A DNA stretch of 7,920 bases from Actinomycetes bacterium (GTDB lineage Bacteria > Actinomycetota > Thermoleophilia > Solirubrobacterales > Solirubrobacteraceae), in assembly GCA_023405705.1 (NCBI GenBank), contig JAEXXR010000549.1, positions 1 to 7,920 of the forward strand, read 5' to 3'. The notes below the pieces were generated by a model. That model did no database searches, had not been told where the DNA came from, and saw only the letters and a list, made by a program, of their open reading frames with translations. The position numbers and the translations under genes were made by a program. This document shows, one piece after another, positions 1-5,294 of the stretch (the stretch's first letter is position 1; each line of letters begins with the position of its first letter).

Positions 1-89
1 CGCTTTCGCTTCGCGGCCGCCGCGCCGCCTCGCGCCCACCGCCGCGGGGCGTGCGCAGGCCGTCGCTCGCGCCCGTGGCGCGCGGCCAA

Positions 90-95
90 TAGACT
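90..95 (+). promoter_or_regulatory. -10 box of a probable leaderless promoter (TAGACT)
   Basis: TAGACT fits the actinobacterial -10 consensus TANNNT and ends 8 bases before the GTG at 104. There is no purine-rich Shine-Dalgarno sequence in the short space between them. In actinobacteria this spacing usually puts the transcription start on or next to the start codon. No convincing -35 hexamer is visible. The same arrangement recurs before the genes at 1334 and 7238. Confidence 0.5.
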
Positions 96-103
96 CCGCG
101 GCC

Positions 104-481
104 GTGAGCTCTTCGAAGGACACGAGAGCGCTGATCGACCAGGGCGTGAGAGATTTCCTCGCGCAGGTCCCCGCGCTCGCCCCGCTGAAGCTCGTCGCCG
201 GCCTGGAGCTGCGCGGCCGCGGGGACATCCAGATGTACCGCGTCGAGGTGCCGGGCCCGGTGATCGTCAGAGACATCGCCAGCGACGCGAGAATCCGCAT
301 CGAGGTCCCGCGGGCCCGCTTCAACGAGCTGGTCGCCGCCGGCACGATAAGAGCGTGGCGCGAGGCGATCGACCACGGCGACGTCAAGATCACCGGCGTC
401 GAGCAGATCATCAGACTGATCGCCAACGTCGTCGCCAAGCAGGAAGAGCGCTCCCGCACCCGCAGAGCCCGCTCCGCCTGA
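104..481 (+). CDS. Small protein, possible SCP2-like lipid-binding domain
   Basis: Encodes 125 residues from a GTG start. I chose this start because a TAGACT box lies 8 bases upstream and no ribosome binding site precedes any later start. There is no signal peptide or membrane segment. The middle (about residues 40-75) alternates hydrophobic and charged residues as in beta strands (MYRVEV, IRIEVP). It is followed by FNELVAAGTIRAWREAI and by DVKITG with a hydrophobic helix (IIRLIANVV). The final order, strand, helix, xVxITG, helix, resembles the end of SCP2 sterol-carrier domains, where a similar turn precedes the last helix. That resemblance is weak and from memory. The C-terminus is arginine-rich and probably disordered. 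Seven of its 18 arginines use AGA, which is striking in such GC-rich DNA. Its downstream neighbour is convergent. The gene is probably real; its function is unknown. Confidence 0.75.
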   Translation: MSSSKDTRALIDQGVRDFLAQVPALAPLKLVAGLELRGRGDIQMYRVEVPGPVIVRDIASDARIRIEVPRARFNELVAAGTIRAWREAIDHGDVKITGVEQIIRLIANVVAKQEERSRTRRARSA

Positions 482-497
482 GCGGCGCGGCGCTTCG

Positions 498-767
498 TCA
501 GTCGTCGCCGTCGAGCCCGAGCGCCCGCTCGCGCTCGGCAGCTGCCGCTCGCCGCGCCCGCTGCGCTCGAACGGCTCGGTCGTACCGCTGCTCGACCGGT
601 TCACGGGTGAGGAACCGGTCGCGCCATCGCCGCCACCAGCCCAGCTGCTCCCATTCTGTGCGAGGGATGTACGGTCTGCGGCCCGGCTGATAGACGAGCG
701 CTCGCAGCAGGTCGCGGTGGCGCTCGATCTCCTCGTCGGTCCAGTCCTCTGGGTCTCTGAAGAGCAT
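498..767 (-). CDS. Small basic hypothetical protein, coupled to the membrane protein gene
   Basis: Encodes 89 residues from the ATG at 767. An AGGG lies 8 bases before this ATG on the minus strand. An alternative GTG at 776, in the same frame, overlaps the upstream stop codon as GTGA and would add three residues. Either way the gene is tightly coupled to the membrane protein gene before it. I do not recognise a family. The N-terminus is acidic (RDPEDWTDEEIERHRDLL). The middle is rich in tryptophan and arginine (EQLGWWRRWRDRF). The last 40 residues look like a charged helix full of Arg, Ala and Glu, ending in an acidic tail (LDGDD). No cysteine cluster, signal peptide or membrane segment is present. 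Codon use is looser than in the metabolic genes (several CGA, CCT, ACA, TAT and AGA codons). It could be a cytoplasmic or nucleic-acid-binding partner of the membrane protein, which is a guess. Confidence 0.7.
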   Translation of the reverse strand: MLFRDPEDWTDEEIERHRDLLRALVYQPGRRPYIPRTEWEQLGWWRRWRDRFLTREPVEQRYDRAVRAQRARRAAAAERERALGLDGDD

Positions 768-772
768 GCGAT

Positions 773-1249
773 TCACCCTACGAGGGCCGCGAGCGCCAGT
801 CCACACAGCATGACGAGCGTTCCGCCCATGATCACTGTGAAGTCGCGGTGGTGCACATCGAAATCGTGTTCCAGCTGAGCAGCACGGGAGGCGAACAGCT
901 CGATCATCTCCTTCGCGTAGGCGTCGTGGTCGTGGAGGGCTCCGTCCCGCTCGAGCCGACGCACCAGCTGGTCGGCTCCGACGTCGAGGACGGGAGGCCT
1001 GCTGAGCAGCAGCTCTGCTGCAGCGCGCAGCACTGCAGCCAGACCTGCGAGCGCCATGCCGACCGCCGCGAGTGCGAGCGGCCGGGCTGCGGCGGCGGCC
1101 AAGCCGGCTTGCGCGAGCAGAGTGAGGCCGATGCCGCCCGCCGCCAGCACCGGCGCGACGCGGCTGCGCAGCTCGCTCGCCCGTCGCTCGTGCGCGTCGA
1201 GGGTGCGGAGGGAGAGGGCGTAGAGGTCGGCGAGCGGGGAGGGCGCCAT
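773..1249 (-). CDS. Three-helix membrane protein, SLATT/Pycsar-effector-like topology
   Basis: Encodes 158 residues from the ATG at 1249. There is a charged N-terminal helix (residues 1-30, LDAHERRASELRSR). Two closely spaced membrane helices follow (about 31-53 and 57-80), then a soluble stretch of about 55 residues with conserved-looking charge (QLVRRLERDG, AKEMIELFASRAAQLEHDF), and a C-terminal membrane helix (about 137-157) ending at the stop codon. No catalytic motif is visible. A charged helix, a hairpin pair of membrane helices and a long cytoplasmic helix resemble small 2TM effector families such as SLATT and the Pycsar effector PycTM. This is likeness of layout only, not a sequence match. 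The stop codon overlaps the possible GTG of the next gene, so the two probably form an operon. A GTG three codons upstream (1258) is an alternative start. It is divergent from the agmatine deiminase gene with an 84-base gap. Confidence 0.75.
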   Translation of the reverse strand: MAPSPLADLYALSLRTLDAHERRASELRSRVAPVLAAGGIGLTLLAQAGLAAAAARPLALAAVGMALAGLAAVLRAAAELLLSRPPVLDVGADQLVRRLERDGALHDHDAYAKEMIELFASRAAQLEHDFDVHHRDFTVIMGGTLVMLCGLALAALVG

Positions 1250-1259
1250 CGGCTCCACG

Positions 1260-1265
1260 ACGCTA
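1260..1265 (-). promoter_or_regulatory. Possible -10 box for the membrane protein gene (TAGCGT)
   Basis: On the minus strand TAGCGT fits TANNNT and ends 10 bases before the ATG at 1249, giving a leaderless or very short-leader transcript. GGAG lies 3 bases before the ATG, too close for a normal Shine-Dalgarno. No -35 is evident. It lies back to back with the agmatine deiminase promoter. Confidence 0.3.
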
Positions 1266-1297
1266 CGGAGGCAGATGCGACGCGTGGGGCGCCGATC

Positions 1298-1327
1298 GTG
1301 ACGACGGTGCGCGGGCGCGGCTAAGGT
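1298..1327 (+). promoter_or_regulatory. Probable leaderless promoter of the agmatine deiminase gene
   Basis: TAAGGT at 1322-1327 fits the TANNNT -10 consensus and ends 6 bases before the ATG at 1334. GTGACG at 1298-1303, 18 bases upstream of it, matches TTGACA at four of six positions. This is the best-supported -35/-10 pair in the window. The sequence between the -10 and the start (GAGGCG) could act as a weak purine-rich site if the transcript began further upstream. Confidence 0.5.
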
Positions 1328-1333
1328 GAGGCG

Positions 1334-2356
1334 ATGCAGGGGACCGGGCTGACGATGCCGCCGGAGTGGGCGGTGCACGAGCGGACGCTGATCGCGTGGC
1401 CGGCGCGGCGGGAGACGTGGCGCGACACCTCGATCGAGGCGGCGCGCGAGGTCCATGCGCAGGTGGTGGCGGCGGTGGCGGCGTTCGAGCCGGTCACGCT
1501 CGTCGCCGACCCGGCCGACGCCGACGACGCGCGGCGGCGGGTGCCGTCGAAGGACGTCGAGGTGGTCGCGCTGCCGATCGACGACTCGTGGCTGCGCGAC
1601 AACGGGCCGATCGTCGTCACCGGCCACGACGCGGCCGGCGCGCCGGTCCGCCGCGGCGTCGACTTCCGCTTCAACGCCTGGGGCGAGGCGTTCACGCCCT
1701 ACGACCGGGACGCCGCCGTCGCAGCCGAGCTGCTCGACCGCCTCGGGATCGAGCGCGTCGCGGTCGACGTCGTGATGGAGGGCGGCTCGATCGCCGTCGA
1801 CGGCACGGGCCGGCTCGTGACGACCGAGCAGTGCCTGCTGAACCCCAACCGCAACCCCGACCTCGACCGCGGCGAGATCGAGCAGGCCCTGACCCAGGCG
1901 CTCGGCGCGACCGAGGTCGTCTGGCTCGGCGACGGCCTCGTCGAGGACGCCGACACCGACGGCCACGTCGACAACGTCTGCGCCTTCCTCGCGCCGGGCC
2001 GCGCGCTGCTGCAGACGGCCCCGACCGAGGACGACCCCAACGCCGCCGCCGCGCGCGACAACGCCGAGCGCCTCGCCCGCGCCGGGATCGAGGTCGTCGA
2101 GCTGGAGCTGCTGCCGCGCACGACGCGCGCCGACGGCACCCCGGTCGCGATCCCGTACACCAACTTCTACCTCTGCAACGGCGCCGCGATCGTGCCGCTC
2201 GCCCAGCTCGACCCCGAGATGGACGAGGAGGCGCTGCGGCGGCTGCGCGAGCTGCTGCCCGACCGCCAGGTCGTCGGCGTCCCGGGCCGCGTGCTGGCGC
2301 TCGGCGGCGGCGGCGTCCACTGCATCACCCAGCAGGTCCCGGCGCCGCCCGCCTGA
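1334..2356 (+). CDS. aguA: Agmatine deiminase
   Basis: Converts agmatine and water to N-carbamoylputrescine and ammonia, a cytoplasmic step from arginine towards putrescine. It encodes 340 residues, a normal length for the family. The pentein-fold catalytic set is in place: Asp89 in DDSWLRDNGP, Glu149 in EGGS, His211 in DTDGHVDN, and the nucleophile Cys330 in VHCITQQ near the C-terminus. LNPNRNP (from about residue 172) and IPYTNFYLCNG are also typical of the family. From memory the usual nucleophile motif is GGGNIHCITQQ. Here Asn is Gly (GGGGVHCITQQ). Start: the ATG at 1334 has TAAGGT 6 bases upstream; the ATG at 1355 (residue 8) is an in-frame alternative. The usual partner aguB (N-carbamoylputrescine amidohydrolase) is not adjacent. 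Peptidylarginine deiminase-like activity is the main alternative, but the HCITQQ ending and length favour agmatine. No AGA codon was seen in it. Confidence 0.9.
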   Translation: MQGTGLTMPPEWAVHERTLIAWPARRETWRDTSIEAAREVHAQVVAAVAAFEPVTLVADPADADDARRRVPSKDVEVVALPIDDSWLRDNGPIVVTGHDAAGAPVRRGVDFRFNAWGEAFTPYDRDAAVAAELLDRLGIERVAVDVVMEGGSIAVDGTGRLVTTEQCLLNPNRNPDLDRGEIEQALTQALGATEVVWLGDGLVEDADTDGHVDNVCAFLAPGRALLQTAPTEDDPNAAAARDNAERLARAGIEVVELELLPRTTRADGTPVAIPYTNFYLCNGAAIVPLAQLDPEMDEEALRRLRELLPDRQVVGVPGRVLALGGGGVHCITQQVPAPPA

Positions 2357-2417
2357 GGCGCGCCGGAGGCCGTCCGCGACATCTGTTCGGAGCGGCTCGC
2401 GGCAGGCCCGCGAAACG

Positions 2418-2431
2418 GGGCCGAAAGGCCC
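2418..2431 (+). other. Short GNRA-loop hairpin before the first lyase gene
   Basis: GGGCC, GAAA, GGCCC forms a 5-bp stem closed by a GNRA tetraloop, 23 bases before the lyase ATG at 2455. There is no T tract after it. If the lyase transcript starts at its ATG, this hairpin would lie at the 3' end of the agmatine deiminase transcript and could limit read-through. A chance inverted repeat in GC-rich DNA is equally possible. Confidence 0.3.
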
Positions 2432-2454
2432 GCCGCTCTGCCAGCATGGCGCGC

Positions 2455-3369
2455 ATGAATCGATCCCGACGCAGCTGCCACGCCGTTCCCGGCTCGAACG
2501 AGCGCTTCCTGGAGAAGGCCACCGGACTCGACGCCGACGAGGTCTTCCTCGACCTCGAGGACGCCGTCGCGCAGAGCGAGAAGGCGAGAGCGCGCGGCCA
2601 GGTGATCGCAGCCCTGCACGACCTCGACTTCGGCGACAAGACGGTCGTCGTGCGCGTCAACGGGACCGACACGCCGCACTACTACCGCGATCTGATCGAC
2701 GTCGTCGAGCAGGCCGGCGACAAGCTCGACGCGATCATGCTGCCGAAGGTCCAGACCCCCGGCGACGTCGAGATGACCGACAAGCTGATCACGCAGATCG
2801 AGCTGGCGAAGGGCTTCGAGGTCGGCCGCATCGGGATCGAGGCGCAGATCGAGGACGCGAAGGGCCTGATCGCCTGCGAGCGGATCGCGACCGCCTCGAA
2901 GCGGATGGAGACGCTGATCTTCGGCCCCGGCGACTACTCGGCCGCGATCGGCATCCCGATCACGACGATCGGCGGCGCCCCGGCCGGCTACCCGGGCGAC
3001 CACCTCAACTACCTCTACTCGAAGCTGGTCGTCGCCGCCCGCGCCGCCGGCATCCAGGCGATCGACGGCCCGTACGGCAACGTCAAGGACGAGGAGGGCC
3101 TGCGCGAGCGCGCCCGCATCGCCCGCGCGCTCGGCCTCGACGGCAAGTGGACGATCCACCCGGGCCAGATCGAGATCGTCAACGAGACGTTCAGCCCCAG
3201 CCGCGAGGAGTGGGAGCGGGCCGAGCAGATGCTCGCCGCCTACCGCGAGGCCGCCGACGAGGGCGGCCGCGGCGCGGCTATGTTCGACGGCGAGATGATC
3301 GACGAGGCGAACCGCAAGATGGCTGAGCGCGTCGTCGACGCAGGACGCGCCGCCGGCTACGCCGCCTGA
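2455..3369 (+). CDS. Malyl-CoA/beta-methylmalyl-CoA lyase type enzyme (CitE/HpcH superfamily)
   Basis: Probably cleaves beta-methylmalyl-CoA to glyoxylate and propionyl-CoA, and perhaps malyl-CoA to glyoxylate and acetyl-CoA, in the cytoplasm with Mg2+. It has 304 residues and a complete TIM-barrel set: VPGSNERF (11-18), LDLEDAV with Glu35 and Asp36, the substrate Arg68 in VVRVNG, IMLPKVQ, metal ligands Glu133 (IEAQIED) and Asp160 (FGPGD), and IHPGQIEIVNETFSPS. In the C-terminal lid, Asp283 of MIDEANRKMA is the position that acts across the subunit interface in malyl-CoA lyases. From memory it reads closest to the Streptomyces lyase found beside ccr/meaA (shared features such as RRSC-AVPGSN, FEVGRIGIEAQIE, GAAM-D-EMIDEA-RKMA). 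Start: the ATG at 2455 has CAGCAT 7 bases upstream and no Shine-Dalgarno; ATG 2446 would add MAR. Citramalyl-CoA lyase or malyl-CoA thioesterase are alternatives. Confidence 0.85.
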   Translation: MNRSRRSCHAVPGSNERFLEKATGLDADEVFLDLEDAVAQSEKARARGQVIAALHDLDFGDKTVVVRVNGTDTPHYYRDLIDVVEQAGDKLDAIMLPKVQTPGDVEMTDKLITQIELAKGFEVGRIGIEAQIEDAKGLIACERIATASKRMETLIFGPGDYSAAIGIPITTIGGAPAGYPGDHLNYLYSKLVVAARAAGIQAIDGPYGNVKDEEGLRERARIARALGLDGKWTIHPGQIEIVNETFSPSREEWERAEQMLAAYREAADEGGRGAAMFDGEMIDEANRKMAERVVDAGRAAGYAA

Positions 3370-3403
3370 GCGTCTCCGCCGAGGGGAGGTAGGGGGAGGA
3401 GAG

Positions 3404-3426
3404 GACGGGCGCTCTGCGCGCCCGTC
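3404..3426. terminator. Hairpin between convergent genes (9-bp stem)
   Basis: GACGGGCGC and GCGCCCGTC form a perfect 9-bp stem around the 5-base loop TCTGC. It lies 34 bases after the first lyase stop and 53 bases from the second lyase stop on the other strand, so it could end transcription from both sides. No T tract follows on either strand; the minus-strand downstream side is CT-rich. It may be a GC-type terminator or an mRNA 3' stabiliser. Confidence 0.45.
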
Positions 3427-3440
3427 CGCGGCCCTGCGAA

Positions 3441-3470
3441 CGACAGCCGCGGCTCGCGCCGCGGCCGTCG
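3441..3470. terminator. Second hairpin between convergent genes (long stem)
   Basis: CGAC, one base, GCCGCGGC, loop TCGC, GCCGCGGC, one base, GTCG. This gives a 13-position stem with one A-C mismatch, ending 9 bases from the second lyase's stop codon. Its position at the meeting point of convergent genes suggests a bidirectional terminator. There is no T tract. Confidence 0.45.
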
Positions 3471-3479
3471 CCGAGAGGG

Positions 3480-4526
3480 CTAGAGCCCATACGCCTCGGC
3501 CAGCTCGGGGTCGCGCTCGGCGAGCGACTTCGCCAGCGTGACCATCACCTGCGCCTGCTTCCAGGTCGCGTCGTCCTGCATCTTGCCGTCGATCATGTGG
3601 ACGCCGCGGCCGTCCGGGATCGCGTCGATCACCTTCTTGGCGAAGGCGACCTCGTCCGGGTCGGGCGAGAAGACCTTCTTCGCGATCCCGATCTGGACGG
3701 GGTGCAGCGACCAGGTGCCGACGCAGCCGAGCAGGAAGGCGGCGCGGAACTGGGCCTCGCAGCCGTCGACGTCCTTGATGTCGCCGTAGGGGCCGTAGTA
3801 GGGCAGGATGCCGGTCGCCGTGCAGGCGTCGACCATGCGCGCGAGCGTGTAGTGCCACGGGTCCTGCTGGGCCGAGGCGCGCGGCGCCTCCGGGTTCGCG
3901 GGATCCGGGTCGTCGATGACGCGGTAGCCGGGGTGGCCGCCGCCGACGCGGGTCGTCTTCATCCGGCGCGAGGCGGCGAGGTCGGCCGGGCCGAGCGAGA
4001 TGCCCTGCATGCGCGGGGAGGCGGAGGCGATCTCCTCGACGTTGGCCATGCCGAGCGCGGTCTCGAGGATCGCGTGGATCAGGATCGGCCGCTTGACGCC
4101 GGCCTTCGCCTCCAGCTGCGCGATCAGGCGGTCGGCGTAGTGGATGTCCCACGGACCCTCGACCTTCGGCAGCATGATCACGTCGATCTTGTCGCCGGCC
4201 TCGAGCACCGCGGCGGTGATGTCGTCGAGCACCCAGGGCGACTCGAGCGAGTTGACGCGGGTCCACAGCGTCGCCTCCTCCGGCAGCGAGTTGGCGATGC
4301 TGACGAGCCCGGCGCGGGCGGCCTCCTTGCGGTCGGCGGGGACGCCGTCCTCGAGGTTGCCGAGCACGACGTCGGCCTTCTGCGCGATGTCCGGCACCTT
4401 CGCCGCCATCTTCTCGTTGCTGGGGTCGAAGAAGTGGATCATCCGCGACGGGGTCGCGGGGACGTCCAGCAGCGGCTGCGGGGCGCCGTTGGCGAGGGGC
4501 TTCAGGAAGTCACGGGGATTGCGCAC
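3480..4526 (-). CDS. Second malyl-CoA lyase type enzyme (Mcl paralogue)
   Basis: Encodes 348 residues of the CitE/HpcH TIM-barrel superfamily, clearly different from the lyase facing it. Catalytic residues are kept: Glu59-Asp60 in GNLEDGV, Arg90 in TRVNS, Glu155 in ILETALG, Asp182 in LGPADLAAS, and Asp318 in [12 protein letters not shown] at the lid. LHPVQI precedes KKVFSPD. A longer insert after the second metal ligand ([13 protein letters not shown] through DPWHY, about 189-226) resembles the proteobacterial Mcl1 layout more than the Streptomyces type. The usual DLED is NLED here. Likely role: malyl-CoA or methylmalyl-CoA cleavage, or malyl-CoA thioester hydrolysis as in the Mcl2 paralogue of Rhodobacter. 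Start: I chose the GTG at 4526, with AGGAG 10 bases upstream. An ATG at 4571 would add 15 Ser-rich residues, and the frame stays open further upstream, so the N-terminus is uncertain. It is divergent from the MaoC gene. Confidence 0.8.
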   Translation of the reverse strand: MRNPRDFLKPLANGAPQPLLDVPATPSRMIHFFDPSNEKMAAKVPDIAQKADVVLGNLEDGVPADRKEAARAGLVSIANSLPEEATLWTRVNSLESPWVLDDITAAVLEAGDKIDVIMLPKVEGPWDIHYADRLIAQLEAKAGVKRPILIHAILETALGMANVEEIASASPRMQGISLGPADLAASRRMKTTRVGGGHPGYRVIDDPDPANPEAPRASAQQDPWHYTLARMVDACTATGILPYYGPYGDIKDVDGCEAQFRAAFLLGCVGTWSLHPVQIGIAKKVFSPDPDEVAFAKKVIDAIPDGRGVHMIDGKMQDDATWKQAQVMVTLAKSLAERDPELAEAYGL

Positions 4527-4536
4527 GGGGAGGGAG

Positions 4537-4541
4537 CTCCT
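4537..4541 (-). promoter_or_regulatory. Ribosome binding site deciding the GTG start of the second lyase
   Basis: AGGAG on the minus strand lies 10 bases before the GTG at 4526. The spacing is slightly long but it is the only good Shine-Dalgarno near any candidate start. No comparable site precedes the ATG at 4571. Confidence 0.5.
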
Positions 4542-4560
4542 GGTCGAAGAACTGGAGCCG

Positions 4561-4566
4561 ATCGTA
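4561..4566 (-). promoter_or_regulatory. Possible -10 box for the second lyase (TACGAT)
   Basis: TACGAT on the minus strand fits TANNNT. It would start a transcript near 4554, giving a leader of roughly 28 bases containing AGGAG before the GTG at 4526. No clear -35 is seen. If correct, it rules out the ATG at 4571, which would lie upstream of the transcription start. Confidence 0.35.
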
Positions 4567-4640
4567 GGCATCCGGCGTTCATTCAGACCCCGATACGCCA
4601 TCCTTCGCGACCTTCGGCAACCCCCGGACACGGCAAGACC

Positions 4641-4645
4641 AGGAG
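4641..4645 (+). promoter_or_regulatory. Ribosome binding site of the MaoC-type hydratase gene
   Basis: AGGAG lies 5 bases before the ATG at 4651 and fixes this start, although the reading frame is open further upstream. This gene is therefore translated from a leadered mRNA, unlike the genes at 104, 1334 and 7238. Confidence 0.8.
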
Positions 4646-4650
4646 CAGCG

Positions 4651-5178
4651 ATGAGCGAGACGACCACCAACCACGTCGACACCGACCAGGCGACCCGCGA
4701 GGCCTCGGGCGCCCACAGCTACGGCCGCTACTTCGAGGAGTTCGAGGTCGGCGCCGTCTACAAGCACTGGCCCGCCAAGACGGTGACCGAGGCCGACGAC
4801 CACCTCTTCTGCCTCATCACGATGAACCACCACCCGCTGCACATCAACGACGTGTACGCGTCGCAGGCGCAGCAGGGCAGAAACGTCGTGGTCGGTCCCT
4901 ACGTCTACTCCTTGGCGCTCGGAATGTCCGTTTCGGACATCTCCGGCAAGGCGATCGCGAACCTCGCGACGGAGGGCCTCAGCCACCCGAACCCGGTCTT
5001 CCACGGCGACACGCTGTTCGCCGAGACCGAGGTGCTGGAAGCCAGAGAATCCCGCTCCAAGCCCGATCGCGGCATCGTCAAGGTCCACACGCGCGTGCTC
5101 AACCAGGACGGCATCCTGGTCGCCGAGTTCAGACGACTGGTGCTCGTGCCCAAGAAGAACCCGGGGCAGACTGCGTAG
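4651..5178 (+). CDS. MaoC-type enoyl-CoA hydratase, probable mesaconyl-CoA hydratase
   Basis: A 175-residue single hot-dog-fold protein. After about 22 flexible residues come [18 protein letters not shown] (23-40), [11 protein letters not shown] (44-54), the active-site segment TMNHHPLH (57-64), and [27 protein letters not shown] (118-129) and a terminal strand ending FRRLVLVP follow. His64 matches the catalytic His of the hydratase-2 motif GDxNPxH. The Asp position is Asn59. From memory, Streptomyces MaoC proteins encoded beside ccr, meaA and a CitE-type lyase share [25 protein letters not shown] and FRR-V-VP, so mesaconyl-CoA/beta-methylmalyl-CoA hydration is the best guess. Mycobacterial Rv2499c, next to the CitE-like lyase Rv2498c, is a second relative and supports an itaconate/leucine-type role instead. 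Two lyase genes lie upstream, which fits either. Three of nine arginines use AGA. Confidence 0.8.
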   Translation: MSETTTNHVDTDQATREASGAHSYGRYFEEFEVGAVYKHWPAKTVTEADDHLFCLITMNHHPLHINDVYASQAQQGRNVVVGPYVYSLALGMSVSDISGKAIANLATEGLSHPNPVFHGDTLFAETEVLEARESRSKPDRGIVKVHTRVLNQDGILVAEFRRLVLVPKKNPGQTA

Positions 5179-5237
5179 ACGCACCGGTTTCGAGGCGCCT
5201 CTCGGGGGCTCGCGGATCCCCAGTGCGGAAGCAGGTT

Positions 5238-5248
5238 TCCGTAACGGA
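5238..5248. promoter_or_regulatory. Short palindrome upstream of pckG, possible operator
   Basis: TCCGT-A-ACGGA is a perfect 5-bp inverted repeat around one base, 46 bases before the pckG GTG. An AATACT (5252-5257; four of six matches to TATAAT) lies just downstream, so a bound regulator could overlap the promoter. Such a short repeat can occur by chance. Confidence 0.25.
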
Positions 5249-5282
5249 TGGAATACTGCCGCGGATGCCCCGCGAGCCAACC

Positions 5283-5289
5283 GAGGGAG
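5283..5289 (+). promoter_or_regulatory. Ribosome binding site deciding the pckG start
   Basis: GAGGGAG lies 5 bases before the GTG at 5295 and favours it over the in-frame ATG at 5265, which has no Shine-Dalgarno. The GTG start also gives a length close to mycobacterial PckG. Confidence 0.75.
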
Positions 5290-5294
5290 TGCAC

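Noticed and set aside
1..103. Possible end or start of a gene at the left edge
   Set aside because: No start with a ribosome binding site and no recognisable protein fragment on either strand. Apart from the TAGACT box I see nothing in it.
848..1324. Plus-strand open frame opposite the membrane protein
   Set aside because: It has scattered Cys and Gln and no domain. The minus-strand frame instead gives clean membrane helices and couples to the next gene.
1250..2320. Long minus-strand extension of the membrane protein frame
   Set aside because: It is antisense to the agmatine deiminase, which has clear catalytic motifs. The membrane protein is self-contained from the ATG at 1249.
1366..2454. 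Long plus-strand open frame running into the first lyase
   Set aside because: It is the shifted frame of the agmatine deiminase gene, low in complexity and Arg/Pro-rich. The lyase homology begins at 2455.
2167..4266. 700-codon minus-strand open frame
   Set aside because: It is antisense to the first lyase and an alternative frame of the second. Its composition is typical of GC-rich shadow frames with no motif.
5192..5201. GAGGCGCCTC palindrome after the MaoC gene as a terminator
   Set aside because: It has no loop and no T tract, so it cannot form a useful RNA hairpin by itself.
3597..5294. A plus-strand frame continuous with pckG for about 1,700 bases upstream, suggesting a giant fusion protein
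   Set aside because: The upstream part is Arg/Asp/Val-rich sequence antisense to the second lyase and out of frame with the MaoC gene. pckG has its own Shine-Dalgarno and GTG at 5295.
5265..5294. ATG at 5265 as the pckG start
   Set aside because: No Shine-Dalgarno precedes it. The GTG at 5295 has GAGGGAG at 5-base spacing and gives the usual family length.
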